From NCBI RefSeq assembly GCF_014295415.1, contig NZ_CP052909.1, forward strand, positions 1,674,001 through 1,738,000: a stretch of DNA of 64,000 nt. Direction: 5' to 3'. Positions 24,961 through 35,069 of this stretch are shown here, one piece after another. Source of the stretch: Constantimarinum furrinae (GTDB lineage Bacteria > Bacteroidota > Bacteroidia > Flavobacteriales > Flavobacteriaceae). Position 1 is the stretch's first letter, and every line of letters begins with the position of its first letter. Under the pieces are notes generated by a model. The model was not told where the DNA came from, ran no database searches, and worked only from the letters and a program-made list of their open reading frames with translations. The position numbers were made by a program, and so were the translations under genes.

Positions 24961-25905
24961 CTATAACGTATTCCAGATATCTAAATACATTTTCCAGTCT
25001 CCATCTTCTTTGCGCCAAACGATTACATATTTTCCTTTAAATGGGGTCTCGATACCTTCTTTATTTTTAGTAGAGCCTTCATAGTATCCAAAATCATAGG
25101 CATAATTATTTATGATCTTTATTTCTGAAGGCGTAATTTTATGGCTTACCGGAATAACATTGTCTGAAAACTTCCAACGTTCTGCTATGGCTTCTCTTCC
25201 CGATATGATCATGGAGTTGTTAGGAAAAATATGTGCGTCCTTAGTATACATATTTGCTATGGCGAGATGGTCGCCTCGGCGAAACGCTCTTGAAAAGGCT
25301 TGGGTATTCTTCTGGATAACAATCTCCTCGGCAGATTTCTCACTACGTTTACTACAATCTATTTTCCAGGTAGGATAAACGATTTTCTCTGTTGGATCTA
25401 CCCATTCACCTATCCAATTAAATCCATTGTCGCTGATATTTTTAAAGGTAAGCCTGAATTTTCCGTCCATACCGTTGGGTGCTTTTTGATCCCGATATAA
25501 AACAATACTGTCTCCACGTTTCGCACCTTCCCAAGTGGGTAATGTCGTGCTGGGCGTTGTGTTTGAATACCAATGTACATACCATTTGCTACTATCTGCA
25601 ATAAATTGGCGAATACTCCCCGAATGACTTCCGTCTTCTTTTAAAGTCTCATCCTGAACGGCCATCCCGTTCATGATGTATTTGAAGGTCCATTCCATTT
25701 TTTGAGGTTCAGCCCAGTCCCCGTCCGGCTTTCTCGCAGTGGACAGGCAATCACAGGTTCCTATCATAGGTGCAAAATCACCCATTTCCTTTGGTGCTTC
25801 AGGGTTGAGCTTCCCGTAAGGATGTGAAGCGGTTTGGTCGTATTCATACGGATTTTGTGCCAGTGCCATTAACGGAAGAAAAATGAATAGTAGTAATGAT
25901 CTCAT
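24961..25905 (-). CDS. Secreted DUF1579-like plus DUF4440/SnoaL-like protein
   Basis: A 314-residue protein with a signal peptide (MRSLLLFIFLPLMALAQ). Residues about 40-185 form a lipocalin-like DUF1579-type barrel (IGTCDCLSTARKPDGDW, WTFKYIMNGMAVQDE, FRLTFKNISDNGFNWIGEW). Residues about 195-314 form an NTF2-like DUF4440 domain (AFSRAFRRGDHLAIANMYTKDAHIFPNNS, ending GKYVIVWRKEDGDWKMYLDIWNT). The two-domain fusion suggests binding of a small ligand in the periplasm, with no known substrate. It is the first gene of a two-gene unit with the following lipoprotein. Confidence 0.8.
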   Translation of the reverse strand: MRSLLLFIFLPLMALAQNPYEYDQTASHPYGKLNPEAPKEMGDFAPMIGTCDCLSTARKPDGDWAEPQKMEWTFKYIMNGMAVQDETLKEDGSHSGSIRQFIADSSKWYVHWYSNTTPSTTLPTWEGAKRGDSIVLYRDQKAPNGMDGKFRLTFKNISDNGFNWIGEWVDPTEKIVYPTWKIDCSKRSEKSAEEIVIQKNTQAFSRAFRRGDHLAIANMYTKDAHIFPNNSMIISGREAIAERWKFSDNVIPVSHKITPSEIKIINNYAYDFGYYEGSTKNKEGIETPFKGKYVIVWRKEDGDWKMYLDIWNTL

Positions 25906-25951
25906 AAGCTAAATTTTTTAAAGTTTTAAATTACTACTATTCCTGAAATAA

Positions 25952-25980
25952 AAAAAGCCTTCCTAGAGGAAGGCTTTTTA
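25952..25980 (-). terminator. Rho-independent terminator of the small gene at 25981
   Basis: AAAAAGCCTTCCT and AGGAAGGCTTTTT form a near-perfect stem with a very small loop, flanked by A and T runs. It is placed directly after the stop of the Rho-N-like gene at 25981 and can work in both directions. Confidence 0.88.
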
Positions 25981-26220
25981 TTAATTGTTTCTAAGTGAAT
26001 CAATTAATTGTTTTTTGTTCATTGTTGAACGTCCTTTAATTTCAAGTTTCTTGGCTTGTTGGTAAAGTTCTGCTTTAGTACGTTCTTCGTAGGGTTTTGC
26101 TTTTCCTCCTTTTTTTCCGGCATTGGGAGTATTTGCAATTCGTGCAGATTTCTGCTTACTGTATCCTTGTTCCCGCAAAGCTTCGTACTGTTCTTCGTTT
26201 TTAATTCTTGGATCCGGCAT
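25981..26220 (-). CDS. Small protein with Rho-N/SAP-like C-terminal motif
   Basis: A 79-residue basic protein. The N-terminal half (EEQYEALREQGYSKQKSARIANTPN) and the G/K-rich middle (GKKGGKAKPYEERT) are a pattern seen in small Bacteroidota and proteobacterial proteins. The last 30 residues (AELYQQAKKLEIKGRSTMNKKQLIDSLR) match the Rho termination factor N-terminal helix-extended-helix, which binds nucleic acid. A stress-related DNA- or RNA-associated role is an inference. It stands with the 66-residue membrane protein gene upstream (30 bases away). Confidence 0.8.
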   Translation of the reverse strand: MPDPRIKNEEQYEALREQGYSKQKSARIANTPNAGKKGGKAKPYEERTKAELYQQAKKLEIKGRSTMNKKQLIDSLRNN

Positions 26221-26250
26221 AGCGTTGAGTTTTAATAATTATGTCTATAA

Positions 26251-26451
26251 TTACTTATTCTCGGCATCTATAGTATCGGTGTCTTTTCGATATTTCAATA
26301 ATCCGATCCCTGCAAAGAAGAATACGACACCTAAAATAATTAAAGCCCAAGGGCTTAAACCTACATTGGCACTTCCAAATGCACCTAGAACTCCCATTAC
26401 TAAAGAGATTCCACCGCCTATAGTTAAAATAAAACCTAAGATCTTGATCAT
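26251..26451 (-). CDS. Small two-helix membrane protein (DUF3185-like)
   Basis: A 66-residue protein with two transmembrane helices (ILGFILTIGGGISLVMGVLGAF and PWALIILGVVFFFAGIGLLKY) and a charged tail. Gly-rich two-helix proteins like this are frequent in stress-related loci. The role is unknown. It lies 30 bases upstream of the Rho-N-like gene on the same strand. Confidence 0.7.
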   Translation of the reverse strand: MIKILGFILTIGGGISLVMGVLGAFGSANVGLSPWALIILGVVFFFAGIGLLKYRKDTDTIDAENK

Positions 26452-26554
26452 AATTTCTAAATTTTGAATGGTTAATGATTAAAATTAAGGTTTAGGACAG
26501 GGGATACACTGTCTCTTAACAAAACATTGATACAGTTTTCAGAAAAATTTATCA

Positions 26555-27118
26555 CTATTCAGGTCGATCCCAGCCTATCATAAAGTATTTGAAAGTTGCT
26601 TCATCCGGAATCATACTGGCATCTATCTTTACTCTTGGATCATAGCGAAGGTTTTCGGGCAATTGTTTTTTGTCTATGGTAAGGTAAATGTCGCTGTCCT
26701 TCAGGAACACGACCACATTGTGAATAGCAGACTCGATGTTGTTAACAGTATAATTTGCCTTTACATCTTTAAATGTACTTCCTCTGTGCAAGCCTTTTTC
26801 CGTTTTATAGCGATCGTCAAAAACCTGAATGTTGGTAATTACTGAATTCGGATCGCTTTCGTCTTCAGGAGAAACCAGTAACAACTGCTTTCCGTCCTTG
26901 TCGTAAATCATCACTTCTCCCTGAGTACCAAGCGCTTTTTCAATGGGGTTTAGCTTTACAATAGAATCATTGGCGAACAGACTGTCTATCTGTTTCATTT
27001 GAACTTCCTTCGTCAATGGTCCAACAGTTCCGTTGCCAATAACAAAAGGATCGTTTTCTTCTCCGCATTGCACAAACAATAAGGTGGCAATCACGGCAAA
27101 TAAAAGGGTGTTTTTCAT
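26555..27118 (-). CDS. DUF1131-like lipoprotein
   Basis: A 187-residue lipoprotein (LLFVQC, Cys18, then GEEND). The mature part has KVxxGxxx-type elements seen in a broad group of envelope proteins: VMIYDKDGKQLLLVSPE, then ITNIQVFDDRYKTEKGLHRGSTFKDVKANYTVNNIES, a layout of a short alpha/beta domain that tracks a stimulus-to-output curve. A C-terminal MIPDEATFKYFMIGWD resembles the end of the DUF2911 protein at 30023. Function is unknown. Its stop is 20 bases before the start of the leader of the HerA-like gene's neighbour, and it is read in the same direction as that gene (27139-28674), probably as one unit. Confidence 0.6.
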   Translation of the reverse strand: MKNTLLFAVIATLLFVQCGEENDPFVIGNGTVGPLTKEVQMKQIDSLFANDSIVKLNPIEKALGTQGEVMIYDKDGKQLLLVSPEDESDPNSVITNIQVFDDRYKTEKGLHRGSTFKDVKANYTVNNIESAIHNVVVFLKDSDIYLTIDKKQLPENLRYDPRVKIDASMIPDEATFKYFMIGWDRPE

Positions 27119-27138
27119 AGAATATTTTATTGATATGT

Positions 27139-28674
27139 TTATCGTAACATTTTAGTTAATATCCCCAGTACGCTTCTAATTACGGTAGGACTGGTGAGTG
27201 TTTTTACAAATGGATTTTGGGTGGATCGCCTGCGTCTGCTGCTGGTCGATCTTCGAGAGGTAGCTTCGCGCATTTCTTCTTTTTCACGCTTGGCTTTTTC
27301 CTTGGCTTCCTCTTTTTCGGCTGTTTCTATCTTTTCATTTAATAATTCATAGGCACTTTCTCTGTCAATTTCTTCATTATATCGCGGAATTAATTTTGAT
27401 TCCTCAATCAAATCTTTTAGTTCATGATCTTCCAGAATATCCATCCTGCTCATGGGCGCCCGAAGCATGGTTGCAGCCAACGGTGTTGGAATTCCTTTTT
27501 CGTTTAACGCAGTCACGAGAGCTTCCCCAATCCCTAAGGAGGTGAGCACTTCATCGGTTTTGTAATAGTCGGATAACGGATAATTTTCTGCGGTTAACTT
27601 TATTGCCTTCCGGTCTTTGGCTGTAAATGCTCTTAATGCGTGCTGTACTTTTAAGCCTAACTGACTCAACACAGCATCCGGTACGTCGGTAGGATTTTGA
27701 GTCACAAAATAAAGTCCAACTCCCTTAGAGCGAATCAGTTTTACGATACTTTCTATTTGGTCTAACAAGGCATCGCTGGCTTCTTTAAAGATCAAATGTG
27801 CTTCATCGATAAAGATAACCAGTTCTGGTTGTCCGCTGTCGCCCTGCTCCGGAAATGTCGAATAGATCTCTGCCAGCAACGAAAGCATAAAGGTAGAGAA
27901 TAGTTTAGGCCGATCCTGAATATCGGTGAGACGAACGATATTAATATATCCCATACCATTTTCATCTACCCGCAACAGATCGGCAGTATCAAAGGATTTT
28001 TCTCCGAAGAATTTATCACCTCCCTGCTGTTCGAGCTCAACAACTTTTCTGAGTATAGCCCCGGTGGAAGCAGGGGAGATGCGCCCGTAGTCTTTCGAAA
28101 GCTCCTCTTTTCCTTCCCCGGTAGCATATTGAAGCACTTTCTTAAAATCCTTAAGATCGAGCAGCGGCAGTTTATTATCGTCACAGTATTTAAAGATCAC
28201 CGAAATGATACCCGACTGGGTCTCACTTACATCTAGGATCCTTGAGAGTAGTACAGGGCCGAATTCACTCACCGTTGCCCGCAAACGAACCCCTTTTTGT
28301 TCCGATAAAGAAAGGATCTCTACTGGAAACTTTTTAGCTTCAAACGGGAAGCCAATCTTTTCGTGTCGTTCGTCAATCTTAGGATGTCCCGGGCTGGGTT
28401 GTGCAATTCCACTAAGGTCACCTTTCATATCCATTAATAATACTGGAATTCCTTTGTTAGAAAGATTTTCGGCCAATATCTGCAGCGTTTTTGTCTTTCC
28501 GGTTCCTGTGGCCCCGGCTATTAGTCCGTGACGGTTCAACGTTTTTAACGGTACCTTTACCAACGCATTGGTGATGGTCTCCCCATCCAGCATTGCTGCT
28601 CCCAAGGTAATGGAGTCTCCTTTGAAGGTGTTTCCGTTCTGGATATAATCAAAAAAAGCCTGCGAATCTGCCAT
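27139..28674 (-). CDS. HerA-like ATPase, DUF853 family (YjgR-like)
   Basis: A 511-residue P-loop ATPase of the FtsK/HerA superfamily. Walker A is GATGTGKTKT (about 53-62), the LLMDMKGDLSGIAQPSPGHPKI segment follows, and Walker B is ELVIFIDEAHLIFKEA (about 283-298), with the sensor-like YFVTQNPTDVPDAVLSQLGLKVQHALRAFT. Residues 430-490 are a charged coiled coil (AEKEEAKEKAKREKEEMREA) and an Arg/Ser-rich patch. DUF853 proteins are predicted to move nucleic acid or protein; their cellular role is not established. The gene has no other repair gene nearby. Confidence 0.93.
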   Translation of the reverse strand: MADSQAFFDYIQNGNTFKGDSITLGAAMLDGETITNALVKVPLKTLNRHGLIAGATGTGKTKTLQILAENLSNKGIPVLLMDMKGDLSGIAQPSPGHPKIDERHEKIGFPFEAKKFPVEILSLSEQKGVRLRATVSEFGPVLLSRILDVSETQSGIISVIFKYCDDNKLPLLDLKDFKKVLQYATGEGKEELSKDYGRISPASTGAILRKVVELEQQGGDKFFGEKSFDTADLLRVDENGMGYINIVRLTDIQDRPKLFSTFMLSLLAEIYSTFPEQGDSGQPELVIFIDEAHLIFKEASDALLDQIESIVKLIRSKGVGLYFVTQNPTDVPDAVLSQLGLKVQHALRAFTAKDRKAIKLTAENYPLSDYYKTDEVLTSLGIGEALVTALNEKGIPTPLAATMLRAPMSRMDILEDHELKDLIEESKLIPRYNEEIDRESAYELLNEKIETAEKEEAKEKAKREKEEMREATSRRSTSSRRRRSTQNPFVKTLTSPTVIRSVLGILTKMLR

Positions 28675-28754
28675 CTTTAAATTTTTGATAAAAATAGTAA
28701 TAGTATTGTTGCTATTGAAATAATACGTAATTTAAAATACTAATTCGTAAAGCA

Positions 28755-29276
28755 ATGAAGTTATTTATCCCGGTTTGGATTTTGAGTACTTTATTCTTCG
28801 GAATGGCGGGGTGCACAGATCAAAAAAATAGAAACGAAAAATCGATGGTTTCAGAAAATGAGCAGAATGTTAAACCCGATACCCTTGTTTTTTATGACTC
28901 TCATGAACCTGAAAAACAAGATCTTCCTTTTAGCGATGTTGTGCAAGTAGGAAATCTTTATTTTCTATCGGGCCAAATAGGAATGGACCACGGTACTCGC
29001 AAATTGGTTTCAGGAGGTATTACTGCGGAAACGGTTCAGACGCTCGAAAATATTAAGGCAGTGCTTGAACATCATAACCTTAGGCTTACCCAAGTAGTAA
29101 AAGTGATGGTGATCCTCGATGATATCGATGATTTTTCAGCATTTAATGAAGTCTATATAACTTACTTTCCGCAGAAACCCGCGAGAACTACCTTCGCAGC
29201 TGAAGCCCTTGCCAAAGGCGCCAAAATTGAAATTGAGGTCGTGGCCGCAGCGAATACGTCCTCAGAAAATAACTGA
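28755..29276 (+). CDS. RidA-family protein with lipoprotein signal
   Basis: A 173-residue protein. Residues 1-20 are a lipoprotein signal (lipobox GMAGC). Residues about 50-168 are a RidA/YjgF fold: FSDVVQVGNLYFLSGQIG, TAETVQTLENIKAVLEHHNL, VVKVMVILDDIDDFSAFNEVY and the catalytic Arg in KPARTTFAAEAL, followed by KGAKIEIEVVA. Cytosolic RidA hydrolyses reactive enamine/imine intermediates; a lipid-anchored form would act in the periplasm, on an unknown substrate. It stands alone between the divergent HerA-like gene and queE. Confidence 0.9.
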   Translation: MKLFIPVWILSTLFFGMAGCTDQKNRNEKSMVSENEQNVKPDTLVFYDSHEPEKQDLPFSDVVQVGNLYFLSGQIGMDHGTRKLVSGGITAETVQTLENIKAVLEHHNLRLTQVVKVMVILDDIDDFSAFNEVYITYFPQKPARTTFAAEALAKGAKIEIEVVAAANTSSENN

Positions 29277-29342
29277 AATTACATTTGAGTTTTTTAGGAA
29301 TTTGCCACCCTTAGGTCTGTTAAATACGCTATTTTTGCAGCT

Positions 29343-29972
29343 ATGTTAGAGCAAACTCAATTATTGGTCGACAAAGGTGAAATGCTTCCGTTGATGGAAG
29401 AATTTTATACCATTCAAGGGGAGGGATTTCACAAAGGCACGGCAGCTTATTTTATACGAATAGGAGGTTGCGATGTTGGCTGCCATTGGTGTGATGTGAA
29501 AGAAAGCTGGAATGCTGCCTTACACCCGCCTACACGGACTGAAGCCATAGTGAAAAATGCAGCTGCATATTCGAATACAGTGGTAGTTACGGGAGGAGAG
29601 CCGCTCACCTGGGATATGGGGCCTTTAACGGCTCAGTTAAAAGCAAAGGGTTTACAAGTACATATTGAAACCTCCGGAGCATATTCCCTTACAGGAGCGT
29701 GGGACTGGATTTGTCTTTCTCCAAAGAAAGTCAAACTTCCCACCGAAGAAATTTACAAAGTTGCCAATGAGCTTAAGGTTATCGTCTATAACAATGACGA
29801 TCTTCGTTTTGCCGAAGAACAGGCAGCCAAGGTTAACAGCGAATGTATTCTTTATCTGCAACCGGAATGGAGTAAACGTGAAAAGGTTATTCCTGTCATT
29901 GTCGATTACGTGATGAAACACCCAAAATGGAAAGTTTCGCTGCAAACGCACAAATATCTCAATATTCCATAA
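29343..29972 (+). CDS. queE: 7-carboxy-7-deazaguanine synthase
   Basis: A 209-residue radical SAM enzyme that converts 6-carboxy-tetrahydropterin to 7-carboxy-7-deazaguanine in queuosine synthesis. The cluster motif is GGCDVGCHWCD (about 41-51), a Cx3Cx2C arrangement. EEFYTIQGEGFHKGTAAYF precedes it, and VVTGGEPLTWDMGPL (about 78-92) is the SAM-binding GGEP motif. The C-terminus has LQPEWSK and WKVSLQTHKYLNIP, typical of the family. A -7 element TATTTTTG lies at 29330-29337 just before the ATG. No other queuosine gene is nearby. Confidence 0.95.
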   Translation: MLEQTQLLVDKGEMLPLMEEFYTIQGEGFHKGTAAYFIRIGGCDVGCHWCDVKESWNAALHPPTRTEAIVKNAAAYSNTVVVTGGEPLTWDMGPLTAQLKAKGLQVHIETSGAYSLTGAWDWICLSPKKVKLPTEEIYKVANELKVIVYNNDDLRFAEEQAAKVNSECILYLQPEWSKREKVIPVIVDYVMKHPKWKVSLQTHKYLNIP

Positions 29973-29996
29973 AAAAACCCGAAATTAAATCCGGGT
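29971..29996 (-). terminator. Terminator of the DUF2911 gene
   Basis: Read on the minus strand, ACCCG and CGGGT (plus strand 29992-29996 and 29977-29981) close a 10-base loop and run into six or more T residues. It also lies just after the queE stop. Confidence 0.7.
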
Positions 29997-30022
29997 CTCT
30001 TACCATATTATTTTAATTCGGT

Positions 30023-30568
30023 TTAGATCGATTTAAAGGGTATTTCCACGTAGGTAGAGTCCCAGCCGATCATTAGGGTCATTCCGTCACTTTCGGGGCG
30101 AAAAACCATAGATAATGACTCTGTAGGTGCAGGTGCGTCCTTAGCAGGCACATCAATTCTCGCCACATCTTTTTCTTTCTTATAGCTATAAGCGCCCCAC
30201 ACATTGGTGTCGCTGTTAATGATAATAGTCCAAGAATCTTCATTGGGAATGGTGTACAGCGTATATGTTCCGGCATCAAGCCTGGCCTTTCCAAACATCA
30301 TGGGTTTATACAGTGTAAGCTCTGTGGCTTCATTGGCGCCGGTTCGCCAAACCTCTCCGTATGGAACTAGGTTTCCGAAGATCTTACGATCTTTCTTCAG
30401 AGGGCGGCTGTATATGACACGTGCTACTGGCTGACTGTTCCTATCGGCTTTTGCAAGAGCAAGGTCCATAGGACTCGCGTCCATCTTAGGAAAAGATTGA
30501 GCTTGAACTTCTTGTGTAGAAAATAAGGTCGCTGCAACGATCGCAAAGGCGAAAGCAAAATTTTTCAT
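30023..30568 (-). CDS. DUF2911 family secreted protein
   Basis: A 181-residue protein with a signal peptide (MKNFAFAFAIVAATLFSTQEVQAQ). The DUF2911 domain fills the rest: PVARVIYSRPLKKDRKIFGNLVPYGEVWRTGANEATELT is the hallmark block (not contiguous in full here), then DAGTYTLYTIPNEDSWTIIIN, WGAYSYKKEKDVAR and a last MTLMIGWDSTYVEIPF. It is an abundant periplasmic protein type in Bacteroidota with no assigned role. It is monocistronic, with its own terminator. Confidence 0.92.
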   Translation of the reverse strand: MKNFAFAFAIVAATLFSTQEVQAQSFPKMDASPMDLALAKADRNSQPVARVIYSRPLKKDRKIFGNLVPYGEVWRTGANEATELTLYKPMMFGKARLDAGTYTLYTIPNEDSWTIIINSDTNVWGAYSYKKEKDVARIDVPAKDAPAPTESLSMVFRPESDGMTLMIGWDSTYVEIPFKSI

Positions 30569-30789
30569 AGTAGTTTTTTTAAGTCTTTAAAGATACCTTT
30601 TGAACGTACAAAAAGCTCTAAAATTATGTGAAAATTTAAAGAATGAATTCGAGAGTTCTGTCGTAGTTTTTTCGAGCAACTTACCAAAGGGATCAGAAAA
30701 TGTAAATCAAGTCTATTTTTTCACAAAAATTTGTTAATAACTTAGCGCATTAAACAAGCCGAATGCCTATATTTTATTGGGGGTTTTGT

Positions 30790-30797
30790 TATATTTG
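30790..30797 (+). promoter_or_regulatory. Sigma-A -7 element of gyrB
   Basis: TATATTTG matches TAnnTTTG and lies 39 bases before the ATG at 30837. No -33 TTG at 17-23 bases was found, so only the -7 box is claimed. Confidence 0.5.
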
Positions 30798-30830
30798 TTC
30801 GTTACCAAAAAATCGAGATTAACAAGCTAA

Positions 30831-32777
<1,947 letters not shown>

Positions 32778-32803
32778 TATAAAGCGTTAAACTTTCATTA
32801 AAG

Positions 32804-32830
32804 ACCCGCAACAAACGTTGCGGGTTTTTT
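32804..32830 (+). terminator. Rho-independent terminator of gyrB
   Basis: ACCCGCAAC (32804-32812) pairs with GTTGCGGGT (32817-32825) around an AAAC loop and runs into T residues. Confidence 0.92.
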
Positions 32831-32852
32831 ATTTTGTACAAAAATAATGGCT

Positions 32853-33875
32853 ATGAAAAATATAATGTTTACCCTATGCTTTGTTTCTATAACTTCCTTA
32901 AGTGCTCAGGAGAATCTGGAAGATCTGCTCGCTGCAGGTATTGAAGACGCGCAGCGCTTTACCGCAGGCTATATTTCTCCCGCTACCGAAGGGATGATCT
33001 ACAATACTTCCAACGGCTGGATCAACTCTGCCGAAGTGAAAAAACCGCTTAAATTCGAGATCTCTGTGATCGGGAATGCGACCTTCGTAAAGGACGAACA
33101 CAAAACATTTACCCTTAATACTGCCGATTATAACAATCTGAAATTTCGTGATGGAAGTACCTCCAAAGAGGTTGCAACCGCCTTTGGTGAAAATGACCCC
33201 GACATTCTCGTATTTGCCGAGGTTCAGGATTTTTCCGGGGTTTTTACTGAAGAAGTGGAATTTTTGCTTCCGCAGGGACTAGCATCGGTCAATGTTAATG
33301 TATTGCCCACTGCCTTTCTTCAGGCCCGACTGGGTGTTTTAAAGGCTACTGAAGTGAAAGTCAGGTATTTTCCGAAGATAGACCGGGAAGACGTAAAAAC
33401 CGGATTAGTGGGCTTCGGATTACAACATGAAATAAGTCAATGGTTCCCTGCCGAAAGTGCATTTCCCGTGGCTATTTCCGGATTTGTGGGCTATACCAAC
33501 GTTTCGGGTAATTACGATTTTACTGATGATGAAGTCATCGATGGGGATAATCAGCAGTTTGATGTGAGTATAAACAGCTGGTTGTTTCAATTGCAAGGAT
33601 CTACAACAATGCCTGTTTTTAATGTGTACGGCGGATTGGGATATGTTACCGGTACATCAGATTTTGACGTATTAGGAACCTACAGGGTTCGGGCAGGGGT
33701 TCCATTCTTTGAAACTACCAACGAATTTACCGATCCTTTTTCGGTAACTAATAAAATTTCAGGCATACGGGCTACCTTGGGCGCAAAATTACAGTTAGGT
33801 TTTTTCGGCCTTCATGCCGATTACAATATTGCCGAATACAATAATGTTTCGGTTGGAATGCACTTCGGAATTTAA
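32853..33875 (+). CDS. DUF6588-like outer membrane protein
   Basis: The first ATG in frame is at 32847, but the one at 32853 gives the usual MKNIMF signal start. The protein of about 340 residues has a signal peptide (cleavage after SLSAQ) and beta-barrel-like alternation in the C-terminal two thirds. Landmarks are GMIYNTSNGWINSAEVKKPLKFEISVIGNATFV, a repeated LLPQGLASVNVNVLPTAFLQARLGVLKATEVKVRYFP segment, VGFGLQHEISQWFP and a final ADYNIAEYNNVSVGMHFGI with a terminal aromatic-type strand. It resembles the DUF6588 family of porin-like proteins in Bacteroidota, without known cargo. The gene starts 22 bases after the gyrB terminator tract. Confidence 0.75.
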   Translation: MKNIMFTLCFVSITSLSAQENLEDLLAAGIEDAQRFTAGYISPATEGMIYNTSNGWINSAEVKKPLKFEISVIGNATFVKDEHKTFTLNTADYNNLKFRDGSTSKEVATAFGENDPDILVFAEVQDFSGVFTEEVEFLLPQGLASVNVNVLPTAFLQARLGVLKATEVKVRYFPKIDREDVKTGLVGFGLQHEISQWFPAESAFPVAISGFVGYTNVSGNYDFTDDEVIDGDNQQFDVSINSWLFQLQGSTTMPVFNVYGGLGYVTGTSDFDVLGTYRVRAGVPFFETTNEFTDPFSVTNKISGIRATLGAKLQLGFFGLHADYNIAEYNNVSVGMHFGI

Positions 33876-33910
33876 TGTGCTAATTGTTTAACAATTACGT
33901 CTGTAAATTG

Positions 33911-33918
33911 TACTTTTG
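33911..33918 (+). promoter_or_regulatory. Sigma-A -7 element of mdh
   Basis: TACTTTTG matches TAnnTTTG. A TTG at 33884-33886 lies 24 bases upstream, one base beyond the usual range. The ATG is 67 bases further on. Confidence 0.45.
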
Positions 33919-33985
33919 CACTCAGTTTTTGAAAAGCAATCTTTTCTGAAAGAATTAACCGAAATACTAATATAAAATATAGAAA

Positions 33986-34912
33986 ATGAAAGTAACAGTT
34001 GTTGGCGCAGGTGCGGTAGGCGCGAGTTGCGCAGAGTACATCGCCATTAAGGATTTTGCAAGTGAAGTAGTGCTTCTGGATATCAAGGAAGGATATGCCG
34101 AAGGGAAAGCGATGGATCTAATGCAGACGGCTTCTTTAAACGGATTTGACACCAAAATTACCGGTACTACAGGCGATTATTCGAAGACTGCAGGAAGTGA
34201 TATTTGTGTGATCACCAGCGGAATTCCACGTAAACCGGGAATGACTCGTGAGGAACTGATCGGGATCAATGCAGGAATCGTAAAATCGGTTTCTTCCTCT
34301 TTGGTTGAGCATTCACCAAATACGATTCTTATCGTTGTGAGCAACCCTATGGATACAATGACTTACCTGGTTCATAAAACCACCGGACTTCCAAAGAACC
34401 GTATCATTGGTATGGGTGGAGCGCTAGACAGTGCACGTTTCAAATATCGCTTGGCTGAAGCATTAGGCGCGCCTATCAGTGATGTAGACGGAATGGTGAT
34501 TGGAGGTCATAGTGATAAAGGAATGGTTCCTTTAACTCGACTTGCAACCCGTAACAGCGTTCCGGTTACTGCGTTTATTTCTGAAGAGCGCCTTGAACAG
34601 GTTAAGGAAGATACTAAAGTTGGTGGAGCTACACTTACTAAATTATTGGGAACTTCGGCTTGGTATGCTCCCGGAGCAGCTGTTTCGGGATTAGTACAGG
34701 CTATTGCTTGCGATCAGAAAAAAATATACCCCTGTTCCACCTTTTTAGAGGGAGAATACGGACTTTCAGATATATGTATAGGAGTTCCTGTAGTTCTTGG
34801 ACGTGACGGAATTGAAAAAGTGGTCGAAATAGACTTGACCGATGCCGAAAAGAATCATATGAGCGAAAGTGCCGATGGCGTAAGTGCAACCAACGAATTG
34901 CTTGAATTGTAA
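33986..34912 (+). CDS. mdh: Malate dehydrogenase
   Basis: A 308-residue NAD-dependent dehydrogenase of the LDH-like MDH group; it oxidises malate to oxaloacetate in the citrate cycle. The Rossmann start is VTVVGAGAVGASCAEYI (4-20). The active-site loop IPRKPGMTREELI (about 80-92) carries the Arg pair that selects malate over lactate. VSNPMDTMTYL, GMGGALDSARFKYRLAEAL (Asp and Arg) and the catalytic His in GGHSDKGMVPL are also present. Monocistronic with its own -7 element and terminator. Confidence 0.97.
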   Translation: MKVTVVGAGAVGASCAEYIAIKDFASEVVLLDIKEGYAEGKAMDLMQTASLNGFDTKITGTTGDYSKTAGSDICVITSGIPRKPGMTREELIGINAGIVKSVSSSLVEHSPNTILIVVSNPMDTMTYLVHKTTGLPKNRIIGMGGALDSARFKYRLAEALGAPISDVDGMVIGGHSDKGMVPLTRLATRNSVPVTAFISEERLEQVKEDTKVGGATLTKLLGTSAWYAPGAAVSGLVQAIACDQKKIYPCSTFLEGEYGLSDICIGVPVVLGRDGIEKVVEIDLTDAEKNHMSESADGVSATNELLEL

Positions 34913-34957
34913 TCATACGGTGGCAGCGAATTTTCCTGCCTTTTGTTATTTATATGG

Positions 34958-34983
34958 AAGACCGCAATTTGCGGTCTTTTTTT
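34958..34983 (+). terminator. Rho-independent terminator of mdh
   Basis: AAGACCGCAA (34958-34967) and TTGCGGTCTT (34969-34978) form a hairpin with a minimal loop followed by T residues to 34983. Confidence 0.9.
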
Positions 34984-35006
34984 GTTCACATTTAAAAAGA
35001 AAATAA

Positions 35007-35037
35007 TTGTCATTTCCTTTTTGAAAAACTATATTTG
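35007..35037 (+). promoter_or_regulatory. Sigma-A promoter of secDF
   Basis: TTG at 35007-35009 and TATATTTG at 35030-35037, spaced by 20 bases, fit the Bacteroidota promoter consensus. The ATG at 35070 is 32 bases downstream. Confidence 0.7.
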
Positions 35038-35069
35038 CACGTTTTTAAAACTATCTAAATACCCATAGA

